NCBI RefSeq assembly: GCF_040812015.1
Contig: NZ_JBFNXJ010000016.1
Location: 40,423-104,422 of the forward strand
Length of the DNA: 64,000 nt
Direction of reading: 5' to 3'
DNA from: Chitinivorax sp. PXF-14
GTDB taxonomy: Bacteria > Pseudomonadota > Gammaproteobacteria > Burkholderiales > SCOH01
This document shows, in pieces, positions 18,821-28,761 of this stretch. Made by a program: the position numbers and the translations under genes. Within the stretch, counting starts at the first letter, position 1; each line of letters begins with the position of its first letter. The notes beneath the pieces are model-generated. The model had not been told where the DNA came from and made no database searches. It saw only the letters and a program-made list of their open reading frames with translations.

Positions 18821-19399
18821 TCAGAGCGTGATCTTCGCGCCAAGCACGTCGAGGAACCTGGCCAGCCAGATCGGATGGGCGGGCCAAGCCGGTGCGGTGA
18901 CCAGCTTGCCGTCGACGACGGCCTGATCGACCGGCACGTTGACATACTCACCGCCGGCCAGCGTGACTTCCGGGCCCACGGCGGGGTAGGCCGTCAGCTT
19001 GCGCCCCTTCACCACGCCGGCGGCCGTGAGCACCTGGATGCCATGGCACACGGCGGCAACCGGCTTGTCGTGTTCGAAGAAATGGCGCGTGATCTCGAGC
19101 ACCTTCGGGTTCAGTCGGATGTACTCCGGCGCCCGCCCGCCGGCAATGACCAGGCCGGCATAATCGGCCGGCACCACGTCGGCGAAGCTCAGGTTCAGCG
19201 TGAAGTTGTGGCCGCGCTTCTCGGTGTAGGTCTGGTCGCCCTCGAAGTCGTGTATGGCGGTGCGGATCACGTCGCCGCCGCGCTTGTCGGGACAGACCGC
19301 GTGCACGGTGTAGCCGACCATCTGCAGTGCCTGGAACGGCACCATCAGCTCGTAGTCCTCGACATAATCCCCGGCCAGGATCAGTAATTGCTTGCTCAT
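18821..19399 (-). CDS. DJ-1/PfpI family protein
   Basis: A 192-residue class I glutamine amidotransferase-like protein. The catalytic-type cysteine is C118 in AAVCHGIQ, with H119 next to it, and an acidic residue near the start (E15) completes the usual site. PfpI/DJ-1 relatives include deglycases, chaperones and small-molecule hydratases; the exact activity cannot be read from the sequence. It is a single gene: hmp converges on it, and the upstream small exported-protein gene on the same strand begins 126 bases away. Confidence 0.85.
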   Translation of the reverse strand: MSKQLLILAGDYVEDYELMVPFQALQMVGYTVHAVCPDKRGGDVIRTAIHDFEGDQTYTEKRGHNFTLNLSFADVVPADYAGLVIAGGRAPEYIRLNPKVLEITRHFFEHDKPVAAVCHGIQVLTAAGVVKGRKLTAYPAVGPEVTLAGGEYVNVPVDQAVVDGKLVTAPAWPAHPIWLARFLDVLGAKITL

Positions 19400-19525
19400 G
19401 TCAGGCTCCTTGGGTGAGTAGGTTCCACTTGATTATGGTCGCCACTCACCAAGGCTGCTAGGCCGGCTCGATGAATCTTGCATGACCGGCAGCTGCCGTA
19501 CCCGCCTCACGGCAGCCGCGCAGGC

Positions 19526-19819
19526 TTACTTGAAGAAGCCGCGTGCCTTCATGCGATCACACGGGTTGCGCCGCATCATCGGCATCGGCCGGCCCTGTTC
19601 CTTGGCGCGCTCGTCCATCTGCTTGTGATGCTCGTCGATATAGGCCTTGCACTCGTCGTAAGTCTTGAACCCCATCATTTTCTGGCGGTGTTCGTCACGC
19701 TCGCTCGGGCTCATCATGCCCCAGCCGGGCGACAGCTGCTTGGCCGGCGGCAGTGTTGGCTCGGCTGCCAGGGCCAGGTTGGCGGCGAGCAGGCTGGCCA
19801 TCAGCACGAGTGTTTTCAT
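19526..19819 (-). CDS. Small exported protein of unknown function
   Basis: A 97-residue protein with a clear signal peptide (MKTLVLMASLLAANLALA, cleaved near AEP). I chose the ATG rather than the GTG one codon earlier because GGAG then lies 6 bases upstream. The mature part is charged and methionine-rich (GWGMMSPSERDEHRQKMMGF, MPMMRRNPCDRMKARGFFK) and has two cysteines, in DECKAY and NPCDRM. Similar short periplasmic proteins with a DEHR-like helix occur widely in betaproteobacteria without a known role. The methionine and histidine content could suit metal binding, but this is inference. Confidence 0.75.
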   Translation of the reverse strand: MKTLVLMASLLAANLALAAEPTLPPAKQLSPGWGMMSPSERDEHRQKMMGFKTYDECKAYIDEHHKQMDERAKEQGRPMPMMRRNPCDRMKARGFFK

Positions 19820-19914
19820 CACAGTCTCCTTCGTTGGGATGGATTACGCCCGTTCACTATAGCCGCTGTCCGCTCGCCCGCACTGGGTCGAGATGCGCCA
19901 GGCCGCCGCCAGCG

Positions 19915-21291
19915 TTAATTGATACTGAGGCGCTCCATGCGATAGCGCATCGAGCGGAAGGTGATGCCAAGCACCTTGGCCGCTGCGGTGCGGTTGAAGC
20001 GGGTTTTTTCCAGCGCCTCGAGGATGGCCTCCTTCTCGATGCGGTCGAGGTAGTCCTGCAACGGATACTTGTCACCGCCCGCGGCCTGTATGAATGATTC
20101 GTCCTCGCTGCTCGACGGGGTCAGCTGCAGGTCTGCTTCTTCGATGTGCTGGCCGTCGGACAAGGCCAGCGCGCGCTCGAGGATGTTCTCCAGCTCGCGC
20201 ACATTGCCTGGGAAGTCATAGTGCATCAGCGCCTTGAGCGCCGCCGGGTCGAGTGTCGGCAGGCCGAGCCCGAGCTGCTCGGCGACGCGCGCCAGCACGG
20301 CCTCGGCGATGATCGGTATGTCGTCGCGCATCTCGCGCAGCGGCGGCATCCTGAGCTCGATCACGTTGAGGCGGTAATACAGGTCCTGGCGGAAGCGCCC
20401 GGCCTCGACACAATCGCCGAGATTCTGGTGGGTGGCGCTGATGATGCGCACGTCCATCGTTTCCTCGCTCGGGCTGCCGAGCTTGCGCACCTTCTTTTCC
20501 TGGATCACGCGTAGCAGCTTCACCTGCATCATCAGCGGCAGGTCGGCCACCTCGTCGAGGAACAGCGTGCCGCCGTTGGCGGCCTGGAAGAAGCCCTCGC
20601 GCTCCTGGTCGGCGCCGGTGAAGGCGCCTTTTTTGTAGCCGAAGAACTCGCTCTCCATCAGGTTCTCCGGGATCGCGCCGCAGTTCACCGGCACAAAGGG
20701 CTTGGCGGCGCGTGCGCTCTTCTCGTGGATCATGCGCGCCGCGCGCTCCTTGCCCGAGCCCGATTCGCCGGTGATGTAGACCGGCGCATTGGAGCGCGCG
20801 AGCTTGTCTATCATCTCGCGCGCCGTCTGCAGCGCTGGCGACGCACCCAGGAAGCGGCTCTCGGCGCTGCCCTTGCGGCCAGCCGCGGCCGTGCCGGCAG
20901 TGCTGCGGTCGAGGTTCAGCGCGGATTTGATCAGCGTGCGCAATTGTTCGAGCACGATGGGCTTGGACAGGTAGTCGAAAGCGCCAGCTTTAAGCGCCAG
21001 CACCGCATTTTCGGTGCTGCCATAGGCGGTGATGACGGCAATCGGGATATCCAGGCCCTGTTTCTGGATATGCTGCACGATCTGCAGCCCTTCGCCGTCG
21101 GGTAGGCGCATGTCGGTCAGGCACAGGTCGAAGTGCTGCCCGGCCAGCTTCGCCAGGGCATCCTTGACCGTGCCGGCCGGCGTCACCTCAAGCCCCATGC
21201 GCAGCAGCGTCAGCTCCAGCAGCTCGCGGATGTCGGGCTCGTCGTCGATCACCAGTACGTGTTTGGTGCTGCCTGTGTCTCGTTTGCTCAT
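19915..21291 (-). CDS. pilR: NtrC-family response regulator PilR
   Basis: A 458-residue sigma-54 activator. The receiver has D15-type acidic residues and the phosphorylation site D60 (CLTDMRLPDG). The AAA+ domain has Walker A (GESGSGKE) and the sigma-54 contact loop GAFTGA. The C-terminal Fis-type helix-turn-helix (NRTAAAKVLGITFRSMRYRMERL) matches PilR. I chose the ATG at 21289-21291, which overlaps the pilS stop as ATGA and has AGGA upstream; an ATG two codons earlier is possible. With PilS it should activate type IV pilin transcription. No pilin genes are in the window, so the target is inferred. Confidence 0.88.
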   Translation of the reverse strand: MSKRDTGSTKHVLVIDDEPDIRELLELTLLRMGLEVTPAGTVKDALAKLAGQHFDLCLTDMRLPDGEGLQIVQHIQKQGLDIPIAVITAYGSTENAVLALKAGAFDYLSKPIVLEQLRTLIKSALNLDRSTAGTAAAGRKGSAESRFLGASPALQTAREMIDKLARSNAPVYITGESGSGKERAARMIHEKSARAAKPFVPVNCGAIPENLMESEFFGYKKGAFTGADQEREGFFQAANGGTLFLDEVADLPLMMQVKLLRVIQEKKVRKLGSPSEETMDVRIISATHQNLGDCVEAGRFRQDLYYRLNVIELRMPPLREMRDDIPIIAEAVLARVAEQLGLGLPTLDPAALKALMHYDFPGNVRELENILERALALSDGQHIEEADLQLTPSSSEDESFIQAAGGDKYPLQDYLDRIEKEAILEALEKTRFNRTAAAKVLGITFRSMRYRMERLSIN

Positions 21292-22886
21292 TGCCATGTC
21301 CTGCAGGTAAGGCGGAAGGCGGCGCCCCGGTCCGAATCGATCAGATCGAGCGAGGCATGGTTGGCCGCTGCGACCTCGCGCGCGATGTACAGCCCCAGGC
21401 CGCTGCCGTGGCTGTCGTCGGTGGTGAAGAAGGGTTCGAACAGCTGCGCGCGCAGCTCTGGCTTCACTCCGGGGCCGTCGTCGTTGATGTCGATATTGGC
21501 CTGGTGGCCGTCGAGATGGGCCGTCAGCACGATGCTGCCCGGCTGCTGGCGGCAATAGCGCCAGGCGTTGCGTACCAGGTTCCACAGCACCTGATGCAGG
21601 TGATTGCGGTCGAAGCCGATCACCAGGTCCTCCGGGCAGGCCACGCTCAGCACGTCGGCCGGTATGCCTTCGGCTTGCACGGCCTCGTCGATGAAGGCGT
21701 GCAGGTAGCTGGCCAGCCGGATCTGCTCGGGCTGTGCGCGGTCGCGCCGGTTCAGCTGCAGGATGTCCTGCACCATGGCGTCGAGGCGCTTGGTGTTGTC
21801 GCGGATGATGCGCGTGAGTTTTTTCGTCAGCGGGTCGTGCGCATCTTCGGCCAGCAGCTCGGCGGCATGGCTGATCGACGACAGCGGGTTGCGCACTTCA
21901 TGCGCGATATTGGCGGTGAGCCGGCCGAGCGCGGCCAGCTTCATCTGCTGCGACATGGCCTGCTGCCGGTTGATGTCTTCGAGAAAGATCACTGCCCCGG
22001 CGTTGCGGTCGGCGGCAATCGGCACGAAACGCGGGTGGATCAGCTTGCCGGTCGGGGTCTTGAGCGTCAGGTCGCCCTGGGTATGGCCCTGGCGCCAGTT
22101 GCTGGCGGCAGCTTCGAGCGAGGGTAGGTAGTCCGACAGCTTGGGCTTCTCGGTGATGCGCGGCGGCCCGAGCAGCCGCTCGGCCTGGTGGTTGTGGCTG
22201 CGCACCAGGCCGGCATGGTCGATCACGATCACGCCGTCGGGCATGTCCTGGATCACCAGCTGGTTGATCTGCGCCAGGTTGGCCAGGTCGATGCCGCGCT
22301 GCAGCGCCACCCGCTCGCTCTCGGTGGCGTACTGCGCCAGCCGGTGGGCGAGCCAGGCCGTGGCGAAATAGCCGAGGCAGAGCAGCGCGGGCTGGCTGAA
22401 GTCTGCCTTCACGTCGCCCTGGGTCAGCATGCGCAGGCTTTCGATGAACAGCACGCCGATGCTCGCGATCGAGGCGTGGAACAGCGTCATCTTGCCGCGA
22501 CTGATCATGCCTGCGCCCGCCAGATACGGCATCAGCAAGAGCCCAAGGCCGCTCGCAATGCCGCCTTTCAGGTACATCAGGCTGATGATGATGACGATGT
22601 CGACGGTTACCTGCGCCGTGATCTGGATATTGAAGATCGGCCAGCGGCGCTTGATGGTGAGGAACGAGACGACGCTGAACAGCAGGTAGCCGAATACCAG
22701 CGCGGTCAGTGTGGTGCGCGTCATGCCGGTATCGGGCTCGACCTGCAGCGACAGCGTGACCGCCGCGATGGCCAGGATGCAGGCGATCACCAGCCGGTAG
22801 AGGTTGAACAGCAACAGCGAACGCCAGAATGCGCCCGGGTAATGCTGGTTGGCGTGGCGCGTATAGGGGTAGGGGACGTAGGCCAT
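21288..22886 (-). CDS. pilS: Sensor histidine kinase PilS
   Basis: A 532-residue membrane kinase with six hydrophobic segments in the first 190 residues. A PAS domain follows (QDMPDGVIVIDHAGLVRSHN), then HisKA with the phospho-accepting histidine in NIAHEVRNPLSSISHAAELL, and the HATPase (NLVRNAWRYC, NDDGPGV, GSGLGLYIAREVA). The architecture and the overlapping PilR-like partner identify PilS. It controls type IV pilus expression in relatives, sensing pilin in the membrane. It is divergent from proA, and a 6-bp-arm inverted repeat lies in the shared upstream region (22905-22923). Confidence 0.87.
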   Translation of the reverse strand: MAYVPYPYTRHANQHYPGAFWRSLLLFNLYRLVIACILAIAAVTLSLQVEPDTGMTRTTLTALVFGYLLFSVVSFLTIKRRWPIFNIQITAQVTVDIVIIISLMYLKGGIASGLGLLLMPYLAGAGMISRGKMTLFHASIASIGVLFIESLRMLTQGDVKADFSQPALLCLGYFATAWLAHRLAQYATESERVALQRGIDLANLAQINQLVIQDMPDGVIVIDHAGLVRSHNHQAERLLGPPRITEKPKLSDYLPSLEAAASNWRQGHTQGDLTLKTPTGKLIHPRFVPIAADRNAGAVIFLEDINRQQAMSQQMKLAALGRLTANIAHEVRNPLSSISHAAELLAEDAHDPLTKKLTRIIRDNTKRLDAMVQDILQLNRRDRAQPEQIRLASYLHAFIDEAVQAEGIPADVLSVACPEDLVIGFDRNHLHQVLWNLVRNAWRYCRQQPGSIVLTAHLDGHQANIDINDDGPGVKPELRAQLFEPFFTTDDSHGSGLGLYIAREVAAANHASLDLIDSDRGAAFRLTCRTWQ

Positions 22887-22904
22887 GTTCTAGAAAGTAT
22901 TGTC

Positions 22905-22923
22905 CGGCCTGTATTGTAGGCCG
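22905..22923. repeat. Inverted repeat between pilS and proA
   Basis: CGGCCT (22905-22910) and AGGCCG (22918-22923) form a 6-bp inverted repeat with a 7-base spacer. It lies just upstream of pilS and 33 bases before the proA -35 element, so it could be an operator for either gene. It may also be chance in this G+C-rich sequence. Confidence 0.35.
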
Positions 22924-22955
22924 AAAGCGGGGCCGCGCGCAGGCAGGCGGAACGC

Positions 22956-22983
22956 TTGGCGCACTGCGTCATTCCTGTACAAT
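22956..22983 (+). promoter_or_regulatory. Sigma-70 promoter of proA
   Basis: TTGGCG (22956-22961) and TACAAT (22978-22983), 16 bases apart, match the consensus at 4 and 5 of 6 positions. The predicted start lies about 30 bases before the proA ATG. Confidence 0.6.
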
Positions 22984-23018
22984 CGAAGTCGACCCAAATC
23001 GTTTCGCAGGAGAAGTCC

Positions 23019-24275
23019 ATGGACGTCAAAGCCTATATGCTGGAAGTCGGCCGCGCCGCGCGTGCCGCATCCCGCGCCATTGCCAAGGCTGACACTAACG
23101 TCAAGAACAAGGCTTTGCTCGTGATGGCCGACGCCATCGAGCGCGACAGCGCCAAGCTGATCGCCGCCAACGAGCAGGATCTCGCGCGTGCGCGCGCCAA
23201 CGGCCTCGATACCGCCATGCTCGACCGCCTCACGCTGAACGCCAAGGGCGTCGCCAGCATGGCCGACGGCCTGCGCCAGATCGCCGCGCTGCCCGACCCG
23301 GTCGGCGAGATCGACGACATGAGCTACCGCCCGAGCGGCATTCAGCTCGGCAAGATGCGCGTGCCGCTAGGCGTCATCGGCATCATCTACGAAGCGCGTC
23401 CGAACGTGACGGCAGATGCTGCCGGCCTGTGCCTGAAGGCCGGCAACGCGGCGATTCTGCGTGGCGGCTCGGAGGCGATCGAATCCAACCGTGCCATCGC
23501 CGCCTGCGTGCGCGAAGGGCTGCAAGCCGTGGGCCTGCCGCAGACCGTGGTGCAGGTGGTGGAAACCACCGACCGCGCCGCCGTCGGCGAGTTGGTGACA
23601 ATGCGGGACTATGTCGACGTGATCGTGCCGCGTGGCGGCAAGGGCCTGATCGAGCGCATCACCAACGAGGCGCGCGTGCCGGTGATCAAGCACCTGGACG
23701 GCGTGTGCCACGTCTATATCGACGACAAGGCCGACCTCGACAAGGCGATCCGCATCGCCGACAACGCCAAGACGCACCGCTACGGCACCTGCAACACGAT
23801 GGAAACGCTGCTGGTGAACAAGGCGATTGCCGCGACCGTGCTGCCCAGGCTGGCCGACATCTACCTCACCAAAGGGGTGGAGCTGCGCGGCTGCCCGGCC
23901 TCGCGCGATCTGGTGCCGGCGATGAAGCCCGCGACCGAGGAAGACTGGAGCACCGAATACCTGGCGCCGATCCTGTCGGTGCGCGTGGTGGACGATGTCG
24001 ACCAGGCGATCGACCACATCAACACCTATGGCTCGCAGCACACCGATGCCATCGTCACCGAAGACTACAGCCGCGCGCGCCGTTTCCTGCGCGAGGTCGA
24101 TTCGGCCTCGGTCATGGTCAACGCCTCGACGCGCTTTGCCGACGGCTTCGAGTACGGCCTTGGCGCCGAGATCGGCATCTCGACCGACAAGATCCATGCC
24201 CGCGGCCCGGTCGGCCTCGAAGGGCTGACCAGCCAGAAGTGGGTGGTGTTCGGCGACGGCCAGATTCGCAGCTGA
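23019..24275 (+). CDS. proA: Gamma-glutamyl phosphate reductase
   Basis: A 418-residue NADPH-dependent reductase of proline synthesis that turns glutamyl-5-phosphate into glutamate semialdehyde. The catalytic cysteine lies in [14 protein letters not shown], and the family blocks [29 protein letters not shown] and [26 protein letters not shown] are complete (the second is the C-terminal signature). I used the ATG at 23019, preceded by CAGGAGA. The gene has its own promoter and a terminator at 24298-24326. No proB is adjacent. Confidence 0.98.
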   Translation: MDVKAYMLEVGRAARAASRAIAKADTNVKNKALLVMADAIERDSAKLIAANEQDLARARANGLDTAMLDRLTLNAKGVASMADGLRQIAALPDPVGEIDDMSYRPSGIQLGKMRVPLGVIGIIYEARPNVTADAAGLCLKAGNAAILRGGSEAIESNRAIAACVREGLQAVGLPQTVVQVVETTDRAAVGELVTMRDYVDVIVPRGGKGLIERITNEARVPVIKHLDGVCHVYIDDKADLDKAIRIADNAKTHRYGTCNTMETLLVNKAIAATVLPRLADIYLTKGVELRGCPASRDLVPAMKPATEEDWSTEYLAPILSVRVVDDVDQAIDHINTYGSQHTDAIVTEDYSRARRFLREVDSASVMVNASTRFADGFEYGLGAEIGISTDKIHARGPVGLEGLTSQKWVVFGDGQIRS

Positions 24276-24297
24276 ACGATGCCATCTCCGCTACAAG

Positions 24298-24326
24298 ACG
24301 CCTGCCCCGAGCAGGCGTTTTGTTTT
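24298..24326 (+). terminator. Intrinsic terminator after proA
   Basis: An 8-bp stem (ACGCCTGC / GCAGGCGT) with a 5-base loop (CCCGA) is followed by TTTGTTTTGG. It starts 23 bases after the proA stop. Confidence 0.88.
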
Positions 24327-24416
24327 GGCGCGATTTAACAAGTCGGGTGGCGTGATCTACGCTCAGCGCGAGGGAGCCGCGATGCTAGTATCGGGCGAAA
24401 CAATCAGGAGCAGACC

Positions 24417-25433
24417 ATGGAACGATCCCCTCACACGCTTGGGCCCGCGCCGGCCCAGGTGGTGCGCGCCGGCGCACCGGCCACCGGGCGCTACAGCGGC
24501 CTCATCGAGCGCATCGACTGGCAGGGCCTGGCGGGGTCGTTCCGGCGCTCGGCATGGTGGAAGCGGTTTCATCACAAGCGCTGGCAATATGTCGGCATCG
24601 CGACCGAGCGTTGTTTCATCGGCCTCGCCATCGTCGACATCGGCTGGACCAACACCGCCTTCGCCTACCTGTTCGACCGCGAGCAGGGCAAGGTCATCGC
24701 CAGCTTCTCGCAGGATGGCCTGCCGGGGCTGACCGCGGGCGTGGCGGACCAGGCCGGGCCCGGCACCCTGTCTTGGTTCAAGCATACGGGTGGCTCGCTG
24801 CGTTACGAACATCTGGGCGGCACGCGCTATCGGCTGACGGCCTGGACCAAGGTCGGGCTGGAGATCGACGCGGAACTCGACAGCGCCGGCTGTGCGCCTT
24901 TCCTGCTGTCCATCGGCCCGATCGAGCAGGGCGGCTGCGCGCATGCCACGCAGAAATCACCGGCGCTGCGGGTGTCGGGTGTCGCGCGTGCCGGCGGCAA
25001 GCAGTTTGCCCTGGGCGGCGGCCATGCCAGCCTCGATTACTCGAACGGCCTGCTCGCACGTGACACGCAGTGGCGCTGGGCGTCGGCGCATACGCCGGCG
25101 GTCGGTTTCAATCTGCAGCAGGGGTATTTCGGCACCTACGAGAACATGCTGTGGCTCGACGGCGAGATGATCGCGACCGGCCCGGCCCGCTTCGAGTTCG
25201 ACCCGGCGCGGCCGCTCGACCCGTGGACGGTGCGCACCGAGGATGACCTGATCAATCTGCGTTTCGAGCCCGAAGGCGCGCGCCAGGAAAGCAAGAACCT
25301 GCTGATCGCCGCCAGTTATTACATCCAGCCCATCGGGACGTTCAGCGGCTATGTGCGGGCGCACGAAGCCGGCCCCAAGCGCGAGGTGCAAGGCCTGCTC
25401 GGCGTGACCGAAGACCACCGATCCCGATGGTGA
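24417..25433 (+). CDS. DUF2804 family protein
   Basis: A 338-residue protein with the family hallmarks near the start (GRYSGLIERIDW, WWKRFHHKRWQYV) and a beta-rich remainder (GHASLDYSNGLLARDTQWRWASA, FEFDPARPLDPWTVRTEDDLINLRFEPEG). DUF2804 proteins are distantly similar to the carotenoid-hydratase/lipocalin-like fold and have no established function in bacteria. The start has CAGGAG 8 bases upstream. No signal peptide is seen. It follows the proA terminator and stands alone before the chemoreceptor gene. Confidence 0.85.
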   Translation: MERSPHTLGPAPAQVVRAGAPATGRYSGLIERIDWQGLAGSFRRSAWWKRFHHKRWQYVGIATERCFIGLAIVDIGWTNTAFAYLFDREQGKVIASFSQDGLPGLTAGVADQAGPGTLSWFKHTGGSLRYEHLGGTRYRLTAWTKVGLEIDAELDSAGCAPFLLSIGPIEQGGCAHATQKSPALRVSGVARAGGKQFALGGGHASLDYSNGLLARDTQWRWASAHTPAVGFNLQQGYFGTYENMLWLDGEMIATGPARFEFDPARPLDPWTVRTEDDLINLRFEPEGARQESKNLLIAASYYIQPIGTFSGYVRAHEAGPKREVQGLLGVTEDHRSRW

Positions 25434-25537
25434 TGTCGTAAGTTGTTGAATCGAAAAATATATTAATTGCAGTCCATTGACTCGCCGGTTTTGCTGACCT
25501 AATCCTTCAAGAGATAACTCTTTCTGGGGGGCAGGCC

Positions 25538-27139
25538 GTGAAAATCAATCATCCGGTGACTGATGAGGAGCGCTTCCTCAAACCCGGCGAGCCCGTTGTC
25601 ACCAAGACCGATCTCAAGGGCGCCATCACCTACGCCAACCCGTCGTTTGTCGAGATCAGCGGCTTCAGCCTCGATGAGCTGATCGGCCGGAGCCACAACG
25701 TGGTGCGCCATCCCGACATGCCGCCCGAGGCGTTCGCCGATTTGTGGACGACGATCAAGCGCGGCCGGCCGTGGCATGCGCTGGTCAAGAACCGCTGCAA
25801 GGATGGCGCCTATTACTGGGTCGAGGCCTTCGTCACGCCGCTCAAGGAAAACGGCAAGACCGTCGGCTACATGTCGGTGCGCAATGCCCCCACGCGCGCC
25901 GATGTCGAAGCCGCCGCCACGCTGTATGCCGACATCCAGGCCAAGCGCGCGTCGATGCCGGTCTCGGCCAAGGCGCCGGGGCTGTCGCAGACGGCCATGA
26001 CATGGTGCATGGCCGCAGCGCTGGCGTGCTGGTTCATCCTGCTCGGCCTTGCCCAGCAGCTGGGGGCGCCGCCACGCGTGCTGCTCGCCATGGCGCTGGT
26101 CGGTGCCGCGGCCAGCCTCGGTGGCGGCGGATGGCTGGCCAGCCGCACCTTGCTGCCGCTGCGATCGGTGATCGGCGCCCTGGACAAGATCAGCGAGGGC
26201 AACTTCAACTTCAGCCTCGACATTTCGCGTCGCGACGAATTCGGCCGGCTGATGGAGCGCGTCGAGGCCATGCGCATCAACCTGCGGGCGATCATTGCCG
26301 ATGTGTTGCTTGCGGCAAAGCGGGTATCGGCGGAGGGGGAGCGTCTCGGTGGCGAGATTCATGCCATGCAGGAGTCGATGCTGATGCAGGCCGAGCGCAT
26401 GCAGGCCATCACCTCGGCGCTGGAGCAGGTCAGTGTGTCTGTCGGCGAGATTTCCGACCACACCCGCACTTCGGCCATTGCAGCCGAGCAGGCGCAGGGC
26501 GCGGTGCGCAGCGGCGAGAGTAATGTGCGTGAGAGCATCGCCTCGGCAGAACGGCTGTCGTCGGTGATGAGCGAGTCGCGCCAGGCGATGCTGGAGCTCA
26601 ACGACGCGACCCACAAGGTGGGCGAGATCGCCGGTGCGATCAAGGATATCGCCGAGCAGACCAACCTGCTGGCGCTCAATGCGGCGATCGAAGCGGCCCG
26701 GGCCGGCGAGCAGGGGCGCGGCTTCGCCGTGGTGGCGGACGAGGTGCGCAAGCTGGCCGAGCGGACGGCGGCCTCGACCAGTGACATCGCCAATACGGTC
26801 GGCAATATCCGCATCATCAACGATGTGGCCGTCGAGAGCATGAATTCAGCGGTGGAGGAGGTGCAGCACAGCTCGACCCGGATTGCCGAAACCGGCTCCT
26901 CGTTTGGCCTGATCGTCGACTCGACGCAGACGACGGTATCGCTTGCTTCGCAGGTGTCCGACATGCTGTCGCAGCAGAATGCGGCGACGACCGAAGTGGC
27001 GCAGAACATGTTCCGTATTTCCAGCATTGCCGAGCGTAATTCGGCCATCGTCAAGGAAGTCCAGTCCATCATGCAGTCGATGAACCAGACTGCGTTTGCA
27101 CTGCGCCAGCTGGTCATGCAATTCGAGAAAAGCCTGTAA
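25538..27139 (+). CDS. Aer-like PAS-containing methyl-accepting chemoreceptor
   Basis: A 533-residue receptor starting at GTG with a purine-rich GGGGGGCAGG 5 bases upstream. The N-terminal cytoplasmic PAS domain (about 20-125; [43 protein letters not shown]) is of the FAD-binding Aer type. Two hydrophobic segments (about 150-200) anchor it without a large periplasmic domain. HAMP follows ([21 protein letters not shown]), then the signalling domain with the conserved hairpin tip [40 protein letters not shown]. It probably senses redox state or oxygen. No other chemotaxis genes are nearby. Confidence 0.92.
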   Translation: MKINHPVTDEERFLKPGEPVVTKTDLKGAITYANPSFVEISGFSLDELIGRSHNVVRHPDMPPEAFADLWTTIKRGRPWHALVKNRCKDGAYYWVEAFVTPLKENGKTVGYMSVRNAPTRADVEAAATLYADIQAKRASMPVSAKAPGLSQTAMTWCMAAALACWFILLGLAQQLGAPPRVLLAMALVGAAASLGGGGWLASRTLLPLRSVIGALDKISEGNFNFSLDISRRDEFGRLMERVEAMRINLRAIIADVLLAAKRVSAEGERLGGEIHAMQESMLMQAERMQAITSALEQVSVSVGEISDHTRTSAIAAEQAQGAVRSGESNVRESIASAERLSSVMSESRQAMLELNDATHKVGEIAGAIKDIAEQTNLLALNAAIEAARAGEQGRGFAVVADEVRKLAERTAASTSDIANTVGNIRIINDVAVESMNSAVEEVQHSSTRIAETGSSFGLIVDSTQTTVSLASQVSDMLSQQNAATTEVAQNMFRISSIAERNSAIVKEVQSIMQSMNQTAFALRQLVMQFEKSL

Positions 27140-27210
27140 GGAAAACCCGCGATGAGCGTGGCGAGCCGCGCCCGCCCGCCACCGCTGCGGCAAGCCCTTG
27201 ACTACTAGGG

Positions 27211-27216
27211 TATAAT
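27211..27216 (+). promoter_or_regulatory. TATAAT -10 element very close to the nadD start
   Basis: A perfect TATAAT ends 7 bases before the nadD ATG (27224), which would place transcription initiation at or next to the start codon. A TTGACT 7 bases upstream is too close to be its -35 box, and no good -35 is seen at the usual distance. Confidence 0.45.
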
Positions 27217-27223
27217 TGCGCGC

Positions 27224-27886
27224 ATGCCCAGCTTGTCCCAGCCCGTCGGCGTTTTTGGCGGCACCTTCAATCCCATCCACTATGGCCATTTGCGCATCGC
27301 CCAGGAACTGGCCGATGCGGCGAGGCTTGAGCGGCTGCACCTGATTCCCACAGGGGAGCCGCCGCACCGCGACAGCCCGAGCGTGGAGAGCCGACACCGG
27401 CTCGCCATGGCAAGGCTGGCGGCGCAGGGCAACGCGGCTTTTCTGGTGGACGACCGCGAGGTGGCGCGTGACGGCTTGTGCTACACCGTCGACACGCTGA
27501 CCGAATTGCGCGCGGAATATGGCCCGGAGCGGCCGCTGGTGCTGCTGGTCGGGGCCGATGCCTTCATCGGCTTTGCCTCATGGCGGCGTTGGCGCGAGCT
27601 GTTCGAGCTGGCCCATGTCGCCGTGGCGCATCGCCCCGGCGTGCTCACCTCGGCCTGGCAGGACGCGCTGCCGCCGGTGCTGCTGGCCGAGTTCGAGCGT
27701 CGCCTGACGCCCGACCGCAGCGCATTCGGCGAAGCGCCGGCCGGTGCCATCGTCACGCTGGGTGTGACACAACTGGACATCTCGTCCACCACGATTCGCC
27801 GCTACGTGGCGCAGCGCAAGAGCCCGCGCTATCTGTTGCCGGATGCCGTCGTGGACTACATTGAGCAACATCAGCTTTATCTCTAG
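27224..27886 (+). CDS. nadD: Nicotinate-nucleotide adenylyltransferase
   Basis: A 220-residue enzyme of NAD synthesis that joins ATP and nicotinate mononucleotide. The nucleotidyltransferase motif GVFGGTFNPIHYGHLRIAQE starts at residue 9 and the C-terminal signature DISSTTIRRYV is present. No Shine-Dalgarno sequence precedes the ATG. It is the first gene of a conserved block nadD-rsfS-rlmH-maf-rng; rsfS follows after 7 bases. The perfect -10 hexamer just before the start suggests a leaderless mRNA. Confidence 0.97.
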   Translation: MPSLSQPVGVFGGTFNPIHYGHLRIAQELADAARLERLHLIPTGEPPHRDSPSVESRHRLAMARLAAQGNAAFLVDDREVARDGLCYTVDTLTELRAEYGPERPLVLLVGADAFIGFASWRRWRELFELAHVAVAHRPGVLTSAWQDALPPVLLAEFERRLTPDRSAFGEAPAGAIVTLGVTQLDISSTTIRRYVAQRKSPRYLLPDAVVDYIEQHQLYL

Positions 27887-27893
27887 AGAAAAC

Positions 27894-28262
27894 ATGAATA
27901 CAGAACAACTGCAAAAACTGGCCATCGACGCACTCGAAGACGTCAAGGCCAAGGATATCGTCGTACTCGACGTCACCAAGCTCACCACGCTGTTCGAGAT
28001 GCTGATCATCGCCAGCGGCGACTCCACCCGCCAGGTCAAGGCGCTTGCCAACAATGTCCGCGAAAAGATCAAGGAAGCCGGCGGCGAGGTGCTCAGCGTC
28101 GAAGGCGAACAGTCCGGCGAATGGGTGCTGGCCGACCTCGGCAGCATCGTCGTGCATGTGATGCAGCCCGCAGTGCGCGACTACTACAACCTCGAAGGCC
28201 TGTGGGGTGGGCAGAAGCCCGCTTACACGCCGGCACCGCGCATGTGGGGCCATGCCGAGTGA
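27894..28262 (+). CDS. rsfS: Ribosomal silencing factor RsfS
   Basis: A 122-residue protein that binds ribosomal protein uL14 and prevents subunit joining under starvation. Family blocks: LEDVKAKDIVVLDVTKLT, ASGDSTRQVKALANNV and GEWVLADLGSIVVHVMQPAVRDYYNLEGLW. I chose the ATG at 27894 because the longer frame overlaps nadD and adds no conserved sequence. It lies in the nadD-rlmH operon. Confidence 0.96.
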   Translation: MNTEQLQKLAIDALEDVKAKDIVVLDVTKLTTLFEMLIIASGDSTRQVKALANNVREKIKEAGGEVLSVEGEQSGEWVLADLGSIVVHVMQPAVRDYYNLEGLWGGQKPAYTPAPRMWGHAE

Positions 28263-28290
28263 GGTTTGAGGCAGCCCGGGGGGCGCGGTA

Positions 28291-28761
28291 ATGAAGCTGC
28301 AGATCGTCGCGGTCGGGCACAAGCAGCCGGACTGGGTCGAGCAGGGTTACGCCGAGTACGCCAAGCGCATGCCGCGCGAATGCAGTGTCGAGCTCAGGGA
28401 GATCAAGCCGGAGAAGCGCGTGGGCGGCAAGACCGCTGCCCAGGTGATGGCTGCCGAATGCACGCGCATCGAGGCGGCCCTGTCGCCCGCTTGTTTCCTG
28501 ATCGCGCTCGACGAGCGTGGCGAGAACTGGACCACGCTCAAGCTTGCCGAGCAGATGAAGGGCTGGCTCGGCGCCGGGCGTGATGTCGCCTTCGTGATCG
28601 GCGGGGCGGATGGCCTCGATCCCGCCATCAAGCAGCGTGCCAACAAGCTGCTGCAACTGTCGGCCATGACCATGCCGCACGGCATGGTGCGCGTGCTGCT
28701 CGCCGAACAGCTCTACCGCGCCTGGTCGGTCATCAACAATCATCCTTACCATCGAGAATAA
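28291..28761 (+). CDS. rlmH: 23S rRNA (pseudouridine1915-N3)-methyltransferase RlmH
   Basis: A 156-residue SPOUT methyltransferase that modifies pseudouridine 1915 of 23S rRNA. The start [16 protein letters not shown], the SAM-binding knot [11 protein letters not shown] and the C-terminal [21 protein letters not shown] are all typical, and the length matches the usual 155-156. Its stop shares one base with the ATG of maf (TAATG). It is part of the nadD-rsfS-rlmH-maf operon. Confidence 0.97.
   Translation: MKLQIVAVGHKQPDWVEQGYAEYAKRMPRECSVELREIKPEKRVGGKTAAQVMAAECTRIEAALSPACFLIALDERGENWTTLKLAEQMKGWLGAGRDVAFVIGGADGLDPAIKQRANKLLQLSAMTMPHGMVRVLLAEQLYRAWSVINNHPYHRE

Noticed and set aside
27198..27216. 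TTGACT and TATAAT as a complete nadD promoter
   Set aside because: The spacer is only 7 bases, too short for sigma-70; only the -10 element was kept.
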